DNA of 64,000 nucleotides from Pengzhenrongella sicca (GTDB taxonomy: Bacteria > Actinomycetota > Actinomycetes > Actinomycetales > Cellulomonadaceae): NCBI RefSeq assembly GCF_017569225.1, contig NZ_CP071868.1:3658001-3722000 (forward strand). The letters run 5' to 3'. The notes under the pieces were generated by a model. It did no database searches. It was not told the origin of the DNA and saw only the letters and a program-made list of their open reading frames with translations. A program made the translations under genes and the position numbers. Shown in pieces: positions 38,856-47,354 of the stretch. The stretch's first letter is position 1, and every line of letters starts with the position of its first letter.

Positions 38856-38928
38856 TGCGCCTGGGCAGATTCGAACTGCCGACACCCGCTTTAGGAGAGC
38901 GGTGCTCTATCCCCTGAGCTACAGGCGC
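38856..38928 (-). tRNA. tRNA-Arg (anticodon CCT)
   Basis: A 73-nt cloverleaf without encoded CCA. The acceptor is GCGCCTG/CAGGCGC; D-arm GCTC-AGGGGATA-GAGC; anticodon stem CCGCT/AGCGG with loop CTCCTAA, giving CCT for codon AGG; T-arm GGCAG-TTCGAAT-CTGCC. No integrase or att repeat was seen beside it. Confidence 0.94.
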
Positions 38929-39018
38929 CGGGGCTGGGTACGAGATTACCGGAGAGCGCCGCGCCCGAACGCCCCGTCGCACCGACCTCCCGCGGCGCCC
39001 CCGCGCGCCGCACCACCC

Positions 39019-40113
39019 TCAGCTGAAGTTCACCGCTCCGTACAGCTGGTCGTTGAGCACGGCGGCCCCGACCTGCATCGAGCTCACGTCGGTTCGCGAC
39101 ATCCACGCGCGGTGACCCGACGAGTTCGCCCACGCGTTGACGAGGGAGCTCGCGCTCGCCGGCTGCGCGTAGCCGACGATCTTGTCCCCGCCGCTGTGCC
39201 AGATGCTCCCGGCCTGCGCCATCGCGCTGGCGTGGGCGACCAGTGAGCCCGAGCGCGAGACGCTGAGCGCGGGCAGGCCCTGGCCGGCGCGCCAGTCGTT
39301 GATCGCGCCGCCGAGCGCCCCGGCGCTGAACTCCGGCACGCTCGACGTCGACTCCGCGGGCGGGGCGGCCTCGCCGGATGCGGACGACGCCGGCGCGGAC
39401 GACGACGCCCGCTGCGACGAGCTCGAGCGGGTGGACGTCTGCGCGCGCGCAGCGGCCGCCGCCTGGGACGCCGCCTCGGCAGCAGCCTGCTCGGCGGCCA
39501 GTCGGGCGTTCTCCGCCGCCTGCCACGCGGCCTGGGCGGCGGTCGCCGCCGCCTGCGGTCCGGCGAGGGTCGCGACGGCCGCGTCCATCGTCTGCACCGA
39601 CGGCGTCGGAGTCGTGCCCAGCACCACCGACGTCGCGTCGATCGCCTGCTGGAGCTGCGTCGCGGCCTCCCCCGCCTGGGGAGCGGCGGCGAGCGTCGCC
39701 CGGGCTGCCTCGAGCGCGGCCGAGGCAGTGGCGAGCACGGCGGCCCGGTCGGCCAGGACCGCAGCCCACCTCGCGGCGGAGTTCTGCTTGCGCAGCACCG
39801 CCTGCTCGACGGCGAACACCTCGCCCTGCGCGGCGACGTCGGCCGCGTGGGCCGCGCGCGCGGCGTCGGCGGCCTGCGAACGCTGGACGTACGCGACGGC
39901 GGTTCCGCCCGCGCCGAGCGCAAGCGTCGTGGCGACCGCGACGACGACCAAGACCCGGCGGCGGCGGCCGATGCGGACCTCCGGCTCGGTCTCGCGCAGT
40001 GGGCCGACGCGCTGCGTCGGGAGCTCGAAGTCGGGCGACGGCGACGGCGCGAAGCCTGTTGCCGAGGCGGACGGACCTGAAGCGGCGCGGGTCGTCTCGC
40101 GTGGATTGTCCAT
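39019..40113 (-). CDS. CAP/SCP-domain protein with coiled-coil stalk
   Basis: About 364 residues from ATG 40113, chosen because AAAGGAG sits 6 bp upstream. One transmembrane helix lies at about residues 53-75, then a long Ala-rich helical stalk (about 75-220), a Ser/Ala linker, and a C-terminal CAP (CRISP/PR-1/SCP-like) domain: INDWRAGQGLPALSVSRSGS, SAMAQAGSIWHSGGDKIVGY and WANSSGHRAWMSRTDVSSM. Bacterial CAP proteins are extracellular; function is generally unclear. It looks cell-surface attached. Confidence 0.85.
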   Translation of the reverse strand: MDNPRETTRAASGPSASATGFAPSPSPDFELPTQRVGPLRETEPEVRIGRRRRVLVVVAVATTLALGAGGTAVAYVQRSQAADAARAAHAADVAAQGEVFAVEQAVLRKQNSAARWAAVLADRAAVLATASAALEAARATLAAAPQAGEAATQLQQAIDATSVVLGTTPTPSVQTMDAAVATLAGPQAAATAAQAAWQAAENARLAAEQAAAEAASQAAAAARAQTSTRSSSSQRASSSAPASSASGEAAPPAESTSSVPEFSAGALGGAINDWRAGQGLPALSVSRSGSLVAHASAMAQAGSIWHSGGDKIVGYAQPASASSLVNAWANSSGHRAWMSRTDVSSMQVGAAVLNDQLYGAVNFS

Positions 40114-40308
40114 ACGAAGCTCCTTTGTCTCTCCGAGCGCAGAATGTTCCATCTCTTCAGGGCACCAGCAGAACGCGCAATCTCCAAATCACGTCGGCGA
40201 TATCGCCGGGTATGACCGTTATCTGACCGTGATAGGCGCGAACCGCCGATTAGATCGCACATCGCCCCCCGCGCGCCAGCCCCACGCCCACATGGCAGGA
40301 TCGAGCGC

Positions 40309-40794
40309 ATGACTGCCGAGCCGATCCCGGCGCCGATCGGCGCCCCCACCCCGACCGCCACGCGAGTCGATGCGACCCCGGAGCCGGCGCGGCTCTGGGT
40401 CGAGCGCACCGGCACGCGCACCTACGAGGGCCACAGCTCGCGCGGCGGGCACGTCCTCATCGGGCCGTCGTCCGAGCTCGGGATGTTCACTCCCGGCGAG
40501 CTCCTGAAGATCGCGCTCGCGGGGTGCAGCGGCATGACCTCCGACGCCGCGTTCGCCCGCCGGCTCGGCGACGACTACGAGGCGACGATCCACGTCGAGG
40601 GCCCCAAGCACGCGCAGGAGGACCGCTACCCGCGGATCACCGAGGAGCTGGTCGTCGACCTGTCCGGCCTCGACCCCACCGCGCGCGAGCGCCTGCTCGC
40701 CGTCGTGGAGCGCGCCATCGAGGGCCACTGCACCGTGGCCCGGACGCTGGCCGCCGGCGCCGAGGTCGAACTGACCATCGCGGGCGAGCGATGA
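40309..40794 (+). CDS. OsmC-family peroxiredoxin-like protein
   Basis: 161 residues. The OsmC redox Cys pair is present in LAGCSGMTSDAAFARRLG (about residue 70) and GHCTVARTL (about residue 143). The fold markers ERTGTRTYEGHSSRGGHVLI and FTPGELLKIALAGCSG support it. OsmC proteins reduce organic hydroperoxides using thiols. It overlaps the following gene by ATGA. Confidence 0.9.
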   Translation: MTAEPIPAPIGAPTPTATRVDATPEPARLWVERTGTRTYEGHSSRGGHVLIGPSSELGMFTPGELLKIALAGCSGMTSDAAFARRLGDDYEATIHVEGPKHAQEDRYPRITEELVVDLSGLDPTARERLLAVVERAIEGHCTVARTLAAGAEVELTIAGER

Positions 40795-41654
40795 CGCCGT
40801 TCGGGCGGTCGAAGCGCCGCGAGCAGGCCGACCGCCCCCTCGAGCTGATCCCCGTCGACGACGGCCCTCGGGCCCGCGGCGAGGTCGCGGGGGTGGCGCC
40901 GGCGTCGACCGACGCGGCGTCCGGCCCGCACCGACGCACCCCGCTCATCGACGCGGCCCTCGACCGCGCCGTGACGATCCCGTCGGCGCGCATCCACGCG
41001 CACGTCGAGAGCCTGCGCCGGCGCAACCCGAACGCGTCGCCCGCGCAGATCATCACACTGCTCGAGCGCGAGTACCTGCTCGTGATCGCTGGCGCTGGCG
41101 GCGCCGTCGGTGCCGCGGCGGCCGCGCCCGCGATCGGCACCGGCGTCGCGGTCGCGCTCACGGCGAGCGACGTCGCGACGTTCTTCGCCTCGTCCTCGAC
41201 GTTCTCCCTCGCTATCGCGAGCGTGCACGGGATCGAGGTCGGCGACGCCGGCCGACGCCGGGCCCTCGTCCTCGCGACGATCCTCGGGGAGTCCGGGCTC
41301 AAGGTCGCGCAGGACTCGAGCGAGCTCACCTCGGGCGCGTTTGCGCGGATGCTGCTGACCCGGATGCCGACGAGCACGATCAAGCGGGTCAACGGCATCC
41401 TCACGCGCCGCCTCATCCGCCGACAGGCCACGAAGCAGGGCGCGCTGGCGCTCGGCCGCCTCGCGCCGTTCGGCATCGGCGCCGTCATCGGCGTGACGGG
41501 CGCGCGAGCGCTCGGCAAGACGGTCATCAGCGGCGCCCAGCGCGCTTTCGGCCCACCGCCCGATCACTTCCCGCAGCGCGTCGAGGTCATCGAGACCGGT
41601 GCCGCGCCGCGGCTGGTCCCGGTCATCGACAGTCCGCAAGATCCGCAACGGTGA
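40791..41654 (+). CDS. Hypothetical membrane-associated protein (EcsC-like)
   Basis: 287 residues, ATG overlapping the OsmC stop (ATGA). It has a charged N-terminus, then a Gly/Ala-rich hydrophobic stretch (AGAGGAVGAAAAAPAIGTGV), helices around TFSLAIASVHGIEVGDAGRR, and a second Gly-rich stretch (LAPFGIGAVIGVTGARALGK). The pattern recalls EcsC-family proteins, though this is only a resemblance. Coupling to OsmC suggests an envelope or oxidative-stress role; unknown. Confidence 0.68.
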   Translation: MTPFGRSKRREQADRPLELIPVDDGPRARGEVAGVAPASTDAASGPHRRTPLIDAALDRAVTIPSARIHAHVESLRRRNPNASPAQIITLLEREYLLVIAGAGGAVGAAAAAPAIGTGVAVALTASDVATFFASSSTFSLAIASVHGIEVGDAGRRRALVLATILGESGLKVAQDSSELTSGAFARMLLTRMPTSTIKRVNGILTRRLIRRQATKQGALALGRLAPFGIGAVIGVTGARALGKTVISGAQRAFGPPPDHFPQRVEVIETGAAPRLVPVIDSPQDPQR

Positions 41655-41667
41655 GAAGGCCCGTTGC

Positions 41668-41741
41668 CGGTGAGGTAGTCCATCCGCGGTGAGTTCGTCC
41701 CGCACGAGGGACTACCTCACCGCAGATGGACTACCTCACCG
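41668..41741. repeat. GGTGAGGTAGTCC inverted repeat element
   Basis: CGGTGAGGTAGTCCATC (41668-41684) pairs perfectly with GATGGACTACCTCACCG (41725-41741). A second right arm GGGACTACCTCACCG lies at 41708-41722. It sits between convergent genes, with the same one-left, two-right arm design as the elements at 37.35 and 52.4 kb but a different sequence. Confidence 0.8.
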
Positions 41742-41772
41742 CACGCTTCCCAACTCCGCGGGGGCAGCTCAC

Positions 41773-42774
41773 CTACCAGCGGGTTTGGACGTGGGTGCGG
41801 ATGGTGTCGTCGTAGATCGCGCGCAGCGCGTCGAGCTGCGCGGCGTCGAGCGGCGCGAGGTCGGCGGCGGCCGCGTTGCCGCGGGCCTGCGCCGGGTTGC
41901 GGGCGCCCGGGATCACGGCGCTGACGCCGTCCTGGTCGAGCAGCCAGCGCAGGGCGAGCTGCGCCGTCGTCGCCCCGGCGGGGGTGAGCGCCGCGACGCG
42001 CTGGGCGGCCTCGACGCCGACGTCGTACGGCACGCCCGCGAACGTCTCGCCGACGTCGAAGGCCTCGCCGTGGCGGTTGTACGAGCGGTGGTCCGTCGGC
42101 GCGAACACGGTCGACGCGTCGTACTTGCCCGACAGCAGCCCGCTGGCCAGCGGCACGCGCGCGATGATGCCCACGCCGGCCGCGATCGCCGCCGGCAGCA
42201 CCTGCTCGAGCGGCTTGCGCCGGAAGATGTTGAACACCAGCTGGACGCTGGCGACGTTCGGCCGCGCGATCGCCGTGAGCGCCTCCGCGGCGGTCTCGAC
42301 CGAGACGCCGTAGTTCGCGACCCGGCCCTCCGCGACGAGCGTGTCGAGCGCGTCGTAGGTCGCGTCGAGCGAGAAGACCTCGGTCGGGGGGCAGTGCAGC
42401 TGGACGAGGTCGAGGCGGTCGACCCCGAGGTTCGCCCGGGACCGGTCGGTCCAGGCGCGGAACGCGTCGAGCGTGTAGGCGCCGGCCACGTGCGGGTCGG
42501 CCCGGCGCCCCATCTTGGTCGCGACCGTGAGAGTGCCACCCGCACCCGCACCCCCGGCGCGCCCCGCGAGGAACTGGCCGATCAGCCGCTCGCTGCGGCC
42601 GTCGCCGTACACGTCCGCGGTGTCGAGGAACGTCACGCCGGAGTCGACGGCCCCCGCGAGCACCTCGAGAGCCTCGTCCTCGCCGACGTCGCCCCAGTCC
42701 GCGCCGAGCTGCCAGCAGCCCAACCCGATCACGCTGACCTTGCGTCCAGTCCGTCCCAGCACCCGCGTTTCCAT
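41773..42774 (-). CDS. Aldo/keto reductase
   Basis: 333 residues, start METRVLGRTGRKVSVIGLGC. The catalytic set is Asp/Tyr in TFLDTADVYGDGRSE, Lys in VATKMGRRA and His in DLVQLHCPPTEVF. The NADPH end is DGVSAVIPGARNPAQARGNA. It differs clearly in sequence from the AKR at 13631. Substrate unknown. Divergent from an SRPBCC gene. Confidence 0.92.
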   Translation of the reverse strand: METRVLGRTGRKVSVIGLGCWQLGADWGDVGEDEALEVLAGAVDSGVTFLDTADVYGDGRSERLIGQFLAGRAGGAGAGGTLTVATKMGRRADPHVAGAYTLDAFRAWTDRSRANLGVDRLDLVQLHCPPTEVFSLDATYDALDTLVAEGRVANYGVSVETAAEALTAIARPNVASVQLVFNIFRRKPLEQVLPAAIAAGVGIIARVPLASGLLSGKYDASTVFAPTDHRSYNRHGEAFDVGETFAGVPYDVGVEAAQRVAALTPAGATTAQLALRWLLDQDGVSAVIPGARNPAQARGNAAAADLAPLDAAQLDALRAIYDDTIRTHVQTRW

Positions 42775-42833
42775 GCTGGCGACGTTACCGTGGTGTGGAC
42801 ATCGGTACCGCCCCGACGAAGGGATCCGTCGCT

Positions 42834-43388
42834 GTGGCCCGTCCCCGCAAGCCCGACAAGCCCGAACCGTCCGGCCCGCCCGACCCGTCCGGCCCCCCGC
42901 TCGCGCACGCCGACCCGCCGCGCGGCGTCGTCGAGGTGTCCCGGACGCTGCCCCTGCCCGCGCGCGAGGCCTGGACCCTGCTCGCCGACCCGCGACACCA
43001 CGCGCGCTGGATCCCCCTGACGCGCGTGCTCGTGCGCGGCCTGCCGCTCGCGGCCGGCACCCTCGTCACCGCCACGTCGGGCCCGCTCGTGCGGCTCGGC
43101 GCGCCCGGGCTGCCCGACCGCATGCGCATCGACCGCTTCGATCCGCCGACGGCGTCGGCCGCCGGGGTCGCGGCGTTCACCAAGCTTGGCCCCGTGCTGC
43201 GCGGCACCGCCGAGGTGCGGGTCGCGCCGCTCGACGACCACTCGGCGCGCGCGACGTGGGTCGAGGACGTCTACCTCGCCGGGCCGCTGCCGGCGAGCCT
43301 CACCCGCCGCCTCCTGTCCCCCGCCCTGGCCGCCATGGTGCGCCTCGCGCTCTGGCGCGCCGGACGGGAGGTCGCCCGCGCGGCCTGA
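42834..43388 (+). CDS. SRPBCC-fold protein (polyketide cyclase/START-like)
   Basis: About 184 residues from GTG 42834; GTG 42795 would add 13 residues but sits only 21 bp from the divergent gene. After a Pro-rich start, the START-like pattern appears: VVEVSRTLPLPAREAWTLLA, DPRHHARWIPLTRV, MRIDRFDPPTA, and the C-terminal helix LAAMVRLALWRAGREVARAA. Such proteins bind hydrophobic ligands; no specific function. Confidence 0.75.
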   Translation: MARPRKPDKPEPSGPPDPSGPPLAHADPPRGVVEVSRTLPLPAREAWTLLADPRHHARWIPLTRVLVRGLPLAAGTLVTATSGPLVRLGAPGLPDRMRIDRFDPPTASAAGVAAFTKLGPVLRGTAEVRVAPLDDHSARATWVEDVYLAGPLPASLTRRLLSPALAAMVRLALWRAGREVARAA

Positions 43389-43580
43389 GCAACCCGTGCG
43401 CAACGAATCACCGCCCAGGCCCCTGTGAGCGCAACGAATCGCGGCACCAGGCGCAACGTCGCGACGCAGGTCGCGGCCAGAGATCCACCTACCCTGAGAC
43501 CGTACCGACCCGACGATGACGTGCGGGAAATCCGCAGCACCGTTCTGGGTCCTCCTGGGCCCGCGAGCAAGGGAGACACC
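43389..43580. other. Intergenic with short direct repeat
   Basis: The 12-mer GCGCAACGAATC occurs at 43398-43409 and 43429-43440, each followed by a related context. This gap lies before the arginine-module start and could hold an Lrp or other operator; not shown. Confidence 0.4.
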
Positions 43581-44432
43581 ATGCCGGTCGCCACGACGCG
43601 TCAGAGCCCGATCTTCACCCCCCGGCGCTACCTCATGTGCGAGCCCGAGCACTACACGGTGAGCTACGAGATCAACCCGTGGATGGACGTCACCCGGCAC
43701 ACCGACCGCGACCTCGCCGTCGCGCAGTGGCGCGTGCTGCGCGAGACGTACCTGGCCCTGGGCCACACGGTCGAGACGATCGACCCGATCCCCGGCCTGC
43801 CCGACATGGTCTACGCGGCGAACGGCGCGACCGTCGTCGACGGCGTCGTGTACTCCGCGAAGTTCACCTACGCCGAGCGCCGAGCCGAGGGCCCCGCCTA
43901 CCAGAAGTGGTTCGCCGACCGCGGGTTCCTCACCCACACCGCCGCCGCCACCAACGAGGGCGAGGGTGACCTGCTCGCCGTCGGCGACCTGATCCTCGCC
44001 GGCACCGGCTTCCGGACCGACCGCGCCGCGCACGCCGAGGCGCAGGAGCTGTTCGGCCGCCCGGTGATCTCGCTCGACCTCGTCGACCCGCGCTTCTACC
44101 ACCTCGACACGGCGCTCGCGGTGCTCTCGAGCGACCCGGCCGCGCCGCTGGTCGCGTACTACCCGCCGGCCTTCTCGGCTGGCTCGCGCGGCGTGCTGGA
44201 GCGCCTGTTCCCGGACGCGATCATCGCGACCGAGGCCGACGCCGTCGCACTCGGCCTGAACGCCGTGAGCGACGGCCTCAACGTCGTGGTCGCGCCCGCC
44301 GCGGTTGACCTCGCCGCGGCCCTGCGCGAGCGCGGGTTCCAGCCCCTGCCCGTCGACACCAGCGAGCTGCTCAAGGGCGGCGGCGGCGCGAAGTGCTGCA
44401 CGCTCGAGGTCCGGACGGCGGCCGCCTCGTGA
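43581..44432 (+). CDS. ddaH: N(omega),N(omega)-dimethylarginine dimethylaminohydrolase (DDAH)
   Basis: 283 residues from ATG 43581 (RBS GGGAGA). It is a DDAH/guanidino-group hydrolase: YLMCEPEHYTVSYEINPWMD at the start, FYHLDTALAVL with the catalytic His (about residue 173), and the nucleophile Cys near the C-terminus in GGGAKCCTLEVR (about 273-274). DDAH converts methylated arginines to citrulline and (di)methylamine; related enzymes act on arginine. The overlapping rocD gene and Lrp regulator place it in arginine breakdown. Confidence 0.87.
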   Translation: MPVATTRQSPIFTPRRYLMCEPEHYTVSYEINPWMDVTRHTDRDLAVAQWRVLRETYLALGHTVETIDPIPGLPDMVYAANGATVVDGVVYSAKFTYAERRAEGPAYQKWFADRGFLTHTAAATNEGEGDLLAVGDLILAGTGFRTDRAAHAEAQELFGRPVISLDLVDPRFYHLDTALAVLSSDPAAPLVAYYPPAFSAGSRGVLERLFPDAIIATEADAVALGLNAVSDGLNVVVAPAAVDLAAALRERGFQPLPVDTSELLKGGGGAKCCTLEVRTAAAS

Positions 44433-45652
44433 CGGCGGCGATCGTCGCGGGCGCCGCGGGCGCAGCCGCCGGCGTGGGCGCCCCCGGCCCCCTGGCGCAC
44501 AACTACCACCCGCTGCCGATCACGCTCACGTCGGGCGAGGGCGCCTGGGTGCGCGACGCCGACGGCACGGCCTACCTCGACCTGCTCGCGGGCTACTCGG
44601 CGCTCAACTTCGGGCATCGCCACCCGGGCCTGACCGCCGCCGCGCACGCCCAGCTGGACCGGCTCACGCTGACGTCCCGCGCGTTCGACCACGACCTGCT
44701 CGGGACCTTCGCCGCGAAGCTCACCGCCCTCACGGGCACCGAGATGATGCTCCCGATGAACACGGGCGCCGAGGCCGTCGAGACCGCGATCAAGACCGCG
44801 CGCAAGTGGGGCTACGAGGTCAAGGGCGTGCCCGCCGACCGCGCGACGATCATCGTCGCGGACGGCAACTTCCACGGCCGCACGACCACGATCATCTCGT
44901 TCTCGACCGACGACGACGCGCGGCGCGGCTTCGGGCCGTACACGCCGGGCTTCGTCGTGGTCCCGTTCGGCGACGCCGCCGCGCTGGCCGCCGCGATCGA
45001 CGAGACGACCGTCGCGGTGCTGCTCGAGCCCATCCAGGGCGAGTCCGGCGTCGTCGTGCCGCCGGCCGGGTACCTCGCCGCGGTGCGCGCGGCGTGCGAC
45101 GCCGCGGGCGTGCTGCTCATCGCGGACGAGATCCAGTCCGGCCTCGGCCGCACGGGCACGACGCTCGCGTGCGAGCTCTCGGGCGTGCGGCCCGACCTGA
45201 TCCTGCTCGGCAAGGCGCTCGGCGGGGGCATCCTGCCCGTGTCCGCCGTCGTCGGCCGCGCCGACGTGCTCGGCGTGCTGACCCCCGGCACGCACGGGTC
45301 GACGTTCGGCGGCAACCCGCTCGCCTGCGCGGTCGGCATCGCCGTCGTCGACCTGCTCGCCACGGGCGAGTACCAGGCCCGCGCGCGCGAGCTCGGCGCG
45401 CACCTCGGCGCCCGGCTGGACGCGCTCGTGGCGGACGGCTCGCTCGCGGCGCGCCGCGGCGTCGGCCTGTGGGCCGGGCTCGACCTCGACCCCGCGCGCG
45501 GCACGGGGCGCGAGCTGTGCGAACGGCTGCTCGCGCGCCGCGTGCTCGCGAAGGACACGCACGGCTCGACGATCCGGCTCGCGCCGCCGCTGATGATCGG
45601 CGCGGACGACCTCGACTGGGCCCTCGACCAGCTCACGGCCGCCCTGGGCTGA
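44429..45652 (+). CDS. rocD: Ornithine aminotransferase
   Basis: 407 residues from GTG 44429, overlapping ddaH by GTGA. It is a class-III PLP transaminase: YLDLLAGYSALNFGHRHPGL, MLPMNTGAEAVETAIKTARK, FHGRTTTIISFS, VLLIADEIQSGLGRTGT, and the PLP Lys in LILLGKALGGGILPVSAV (about residue 265). GTHGSTFGGNPLACAVGIAV closes the active site. It converts ornithine and 2-oxoglutarate to glutamate semialdehyde and glutamate. A start at 44393 would overlap ddaH more; GTG 44429 is preferred. Confidence 0.92.
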   Translation: MTAAIVAGAAGAAAGVGAPGPLAHNYHPLPITLTSGEGAWVRDADGTAYLDLLAGYSALNFGHRHPGLTAAAHAQLDRLTLTSRAFDHDLLGTFAAKLTALTGTEMMLPMNTGAEAVETAIKTARKWGYEVKGVPADRATIIVADGNFHGRTTTIISFSTDDDARRGFGPYTPGFVVVPFGDAAALAAAIDETTVAVLLEPIQGESGVVVPPAGYLAAVRAACDAAGVLLIADEIQSGLGRTGTTLACELSGVRPDLILLGKALGGGILPVSAVVGRADVLGVLTPGTHGSTFGGNPLACAVGIAVVDLLATGEYQARARELGAHLGARLDALVADGSLAARRGVGLWAGLDLDPARGTGRELCERLLARRVLAKDTHGSTIRLAPPLMIGADDLDWALDQLTAALG

Positions 45653-45703
45653 CCGGCGCCGGACCGCCGCGGCACCGGGCGCGCGGTGGGCCATCATGGG
45701 CCC

Positions 45704-46195
45704 ATGCAGACGCACCGCTCGGGGCCGGCCGCCGGATCGCTCGACCCGCTCGACGAGGCGATCGTGCACGAGCTCGCGCTGGACGCACGGGCCAGCTACG
45801 CCGACATCGGCGCGGTCGTGTCGCTCTCGGCGCCGGCGGTCAAGCGCCGCGTCGACCGGCTGCTCGAGCGCGGCGTCGTGCGCGGGTTCACGGTCCGGCT
45901 CGACCCCGCCGCGCTGGGCTGGGAGACCGAGGCCTACGTCGAGCTGTTCTGCTCCGGCTCGACCAGCCCGAGCACGATGCGCGCCGCGGTCGAGCGCCAC
46001 CCCGAGGTCATCGCGGCGAGCACGGTGACCGGCGACGTCGACCTGTGGCTGCACGTGCGGGCCAAGGACATGCGCCACCTCGAGCGCGTGGTGGAGCGGC
46101 TCAACGCCGAGCCGTTCGTGGCGCGCACGCGCTCGACGATCGTGCTGTCGGCGCTCGTGCGCCGCGCCGACGTCCAGGGGCCGCCGCAAAGCTGA
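45704..46195 (+). CDS. Lrp/AsnC-family regulator
   Basis: 163 residues from ATG 45704. The N-terminal helix-turn-helix is LDPLDEAIVHELALDARASY, then ADIGAVVSLSAPAVKRRVDR. It is followed by a RAM ligand domain (VSG-type TSPSTMRAAVERHPEVIAAS, TGDVDLWLHVRAKD). It follows rocD by 51 bp, so it probably senses arginine or ornithine and controls this cluster. Its stop codon lies in the first unit of a 15-bp tandem repeat. Confidence 0.9.
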   Translation: MQTHRSGPAAGSLDPLDEAIVHELALDARASYADIGAVVSLSAPAVKRRVDRLLERGVVRGFTVRLDPAALGWETEAYVELFCSGSTSPSTMRAAVERHPEVIAASTVTGDVDLWLHVRAKDMRHLERVVERLNAEPFVARTRSTIVLSALVRRADVQGPPQS

Positions 46196-46251
46196 CCGAC
46201 CCCGCGCTGACCGACCCCGTGCTGACCGGCCCGGCGCTGACCGGCCCCGTC
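46192..46251. repeat. Four 15-bp tandem units at a convergent junction
   Basis: Units CTGACCGACCCCGCG, CTGACCGACCCCGTG, CTGACCGGCCCGGCG and CTGACCGGCCCCGTC. Unit 1 contains the Lrp stop codon, and unit 4 touches the stop of the convergent Usp gene. The repeat thus fills the whole gap. Confidence 0.85.
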
Positions 46252-47218
46252 AGGTCGGGTATAGGTCGCCGATCCCGGTGACCCGGCCCTGGTGCTCCGT
46301 CGGGCCGTCCTCGCTGCGCGAGGTCACGACCATGACCGGGCAGGCCGCGTGGTGCAGCACCGCCTGGCTCGTCGAGCCCATGAGCAGCCCGGCGAACCCG
46401 CCGCGCCCCCGGGACCCGACCACGACGAGGTCCGTCGCCGTCGAGAACTCGGTCAGCAGCGCGGCGCCCGTGCCGTCGAGCACGTGCCGCTTGACCTCGA
46501 CCCCCGGGTGGTCCACCAGCGCGCGCTCGACGACGACGGCCAGGCCCTCGGCGACGTCGGCCAGCACGGCCTCGTGATCGACGGCGGCTGGCAGCCACGC
46601 GAGCGCGCTCCCGCCGGAGCCGAGCGGGACGCCCGCGACGGCCGTCAGCTCGGCGCCCCAGGCCTTCGCCTCGCGGATGGCCCGGCGCAGCGCGACGTCC
46701 GACGCCGGTGAGCCGTCGACGCCGACGACGATCCGGCGCACCGGCCGCGACGGGGTCACCTCGAGGTCGCCCTCGCCGGTCTGGGCGCGCATCGGGACCA
46801 CGACTGTCGGGCAGAACGCGTGCGCCGGCAGCGCGGACGAGACCGTGCCGAGCAGCCGGTCGGCGAACCCGCCGCGTCCGCGCGTGCCGACGACGGCCAG
46901 CCGGGCCTTGCGGGACATCTCGACGAGCACCCCCGCGGCGTCGCCGGTCGCCACGGACGCCGTCGCCCGCACCCCCAGCACGTCGGCGCGGGCCCGCGCC
47001 TCGGCGAGCACCGCGCGCGCACCCTCTTGGATCGCGGTGTCGTCGAGCGCGGCGTACCCGCCGTCGAGCGAGGCGGCCGTGAACGAGGGAAGGGCGTAAG
47101 AGCAGACGAGCTGGAGGGAGTACCCGAGCGTGATCGCCTCGGCCGCCGCCCAGTCCAGGGCGTGCAGGCTCGCGGCCGAACCGTCGACCCCGACCAGCAC
47201 CACGTCGTCGCGAGCCAT
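46250..47218 (-). CDS. Universal stress protein with two Usp domains
   Basis: 322 residues in tandem: Usp1 about 1-145 and Usp2 about 160-305. ATP-binding loops are intact in both: VVGTRGRGGFADRLLGTVS and VVGSRGRGGFAGLLMGSTS. Starts of the folds are VVLVGVDGSAASLHALDWA and RRIVVGVDGSPASDVALRR. Tandem, ATP-binding Usps are typical of Actinobacteria and respond to starvation or hypoxia; the specific role is unknown. Confidence 0.93.
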   Translation of the reverse strand: MARDDVVLVGVDGSAASLHALDWAAAEAITLGYSLQLVCSYALPSFTAASLDGGYAALDDTAIQEGARAVLAEARARADVLGVRATASVATGDAAGVLVEMSRKARLAVVGTRGRGGFADRLLGTVSSALPAHAFCPTVVVPMRAQTGEGDLEVTPSRPVRRIVVGVDGSPASDVALRRAIREAKAWGAELTAVAGVPLGSGGSALAWLPAAVDHEAVLADVAEGLAVVVERALVDHPGVEVKRHVLDGTGAALLTEFSTATDLVVVGSRGRGGFAGLLMGSTSQAVLHHAACPVMVVTSRSEDGPTEHQGRVTGIGDLYPT

Positions 47219-47354
47219 CGCTTACCTCCTGCTGTCGGGGGATCCACGCGGGTCCCCGGTCCTTCGAACCTACCCGACCGCGACCGGATAACCGACCATG
47301 TCTTTACCTGTACAAGTGCCTACCTTGCACCTGGCCGGGCCTGGGCGTGGCGCG

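Noticed and set aside
38856-38928. tRNA-Arg as a second island attachment site
   Set aside because: No integrase, no repeat of the tRNA 3' end and no foreign-looking genes beside it.
44159-46189. 676-residue minus-strand frame
   Set aside because: Shadow of ddaH, rocD and lrp.
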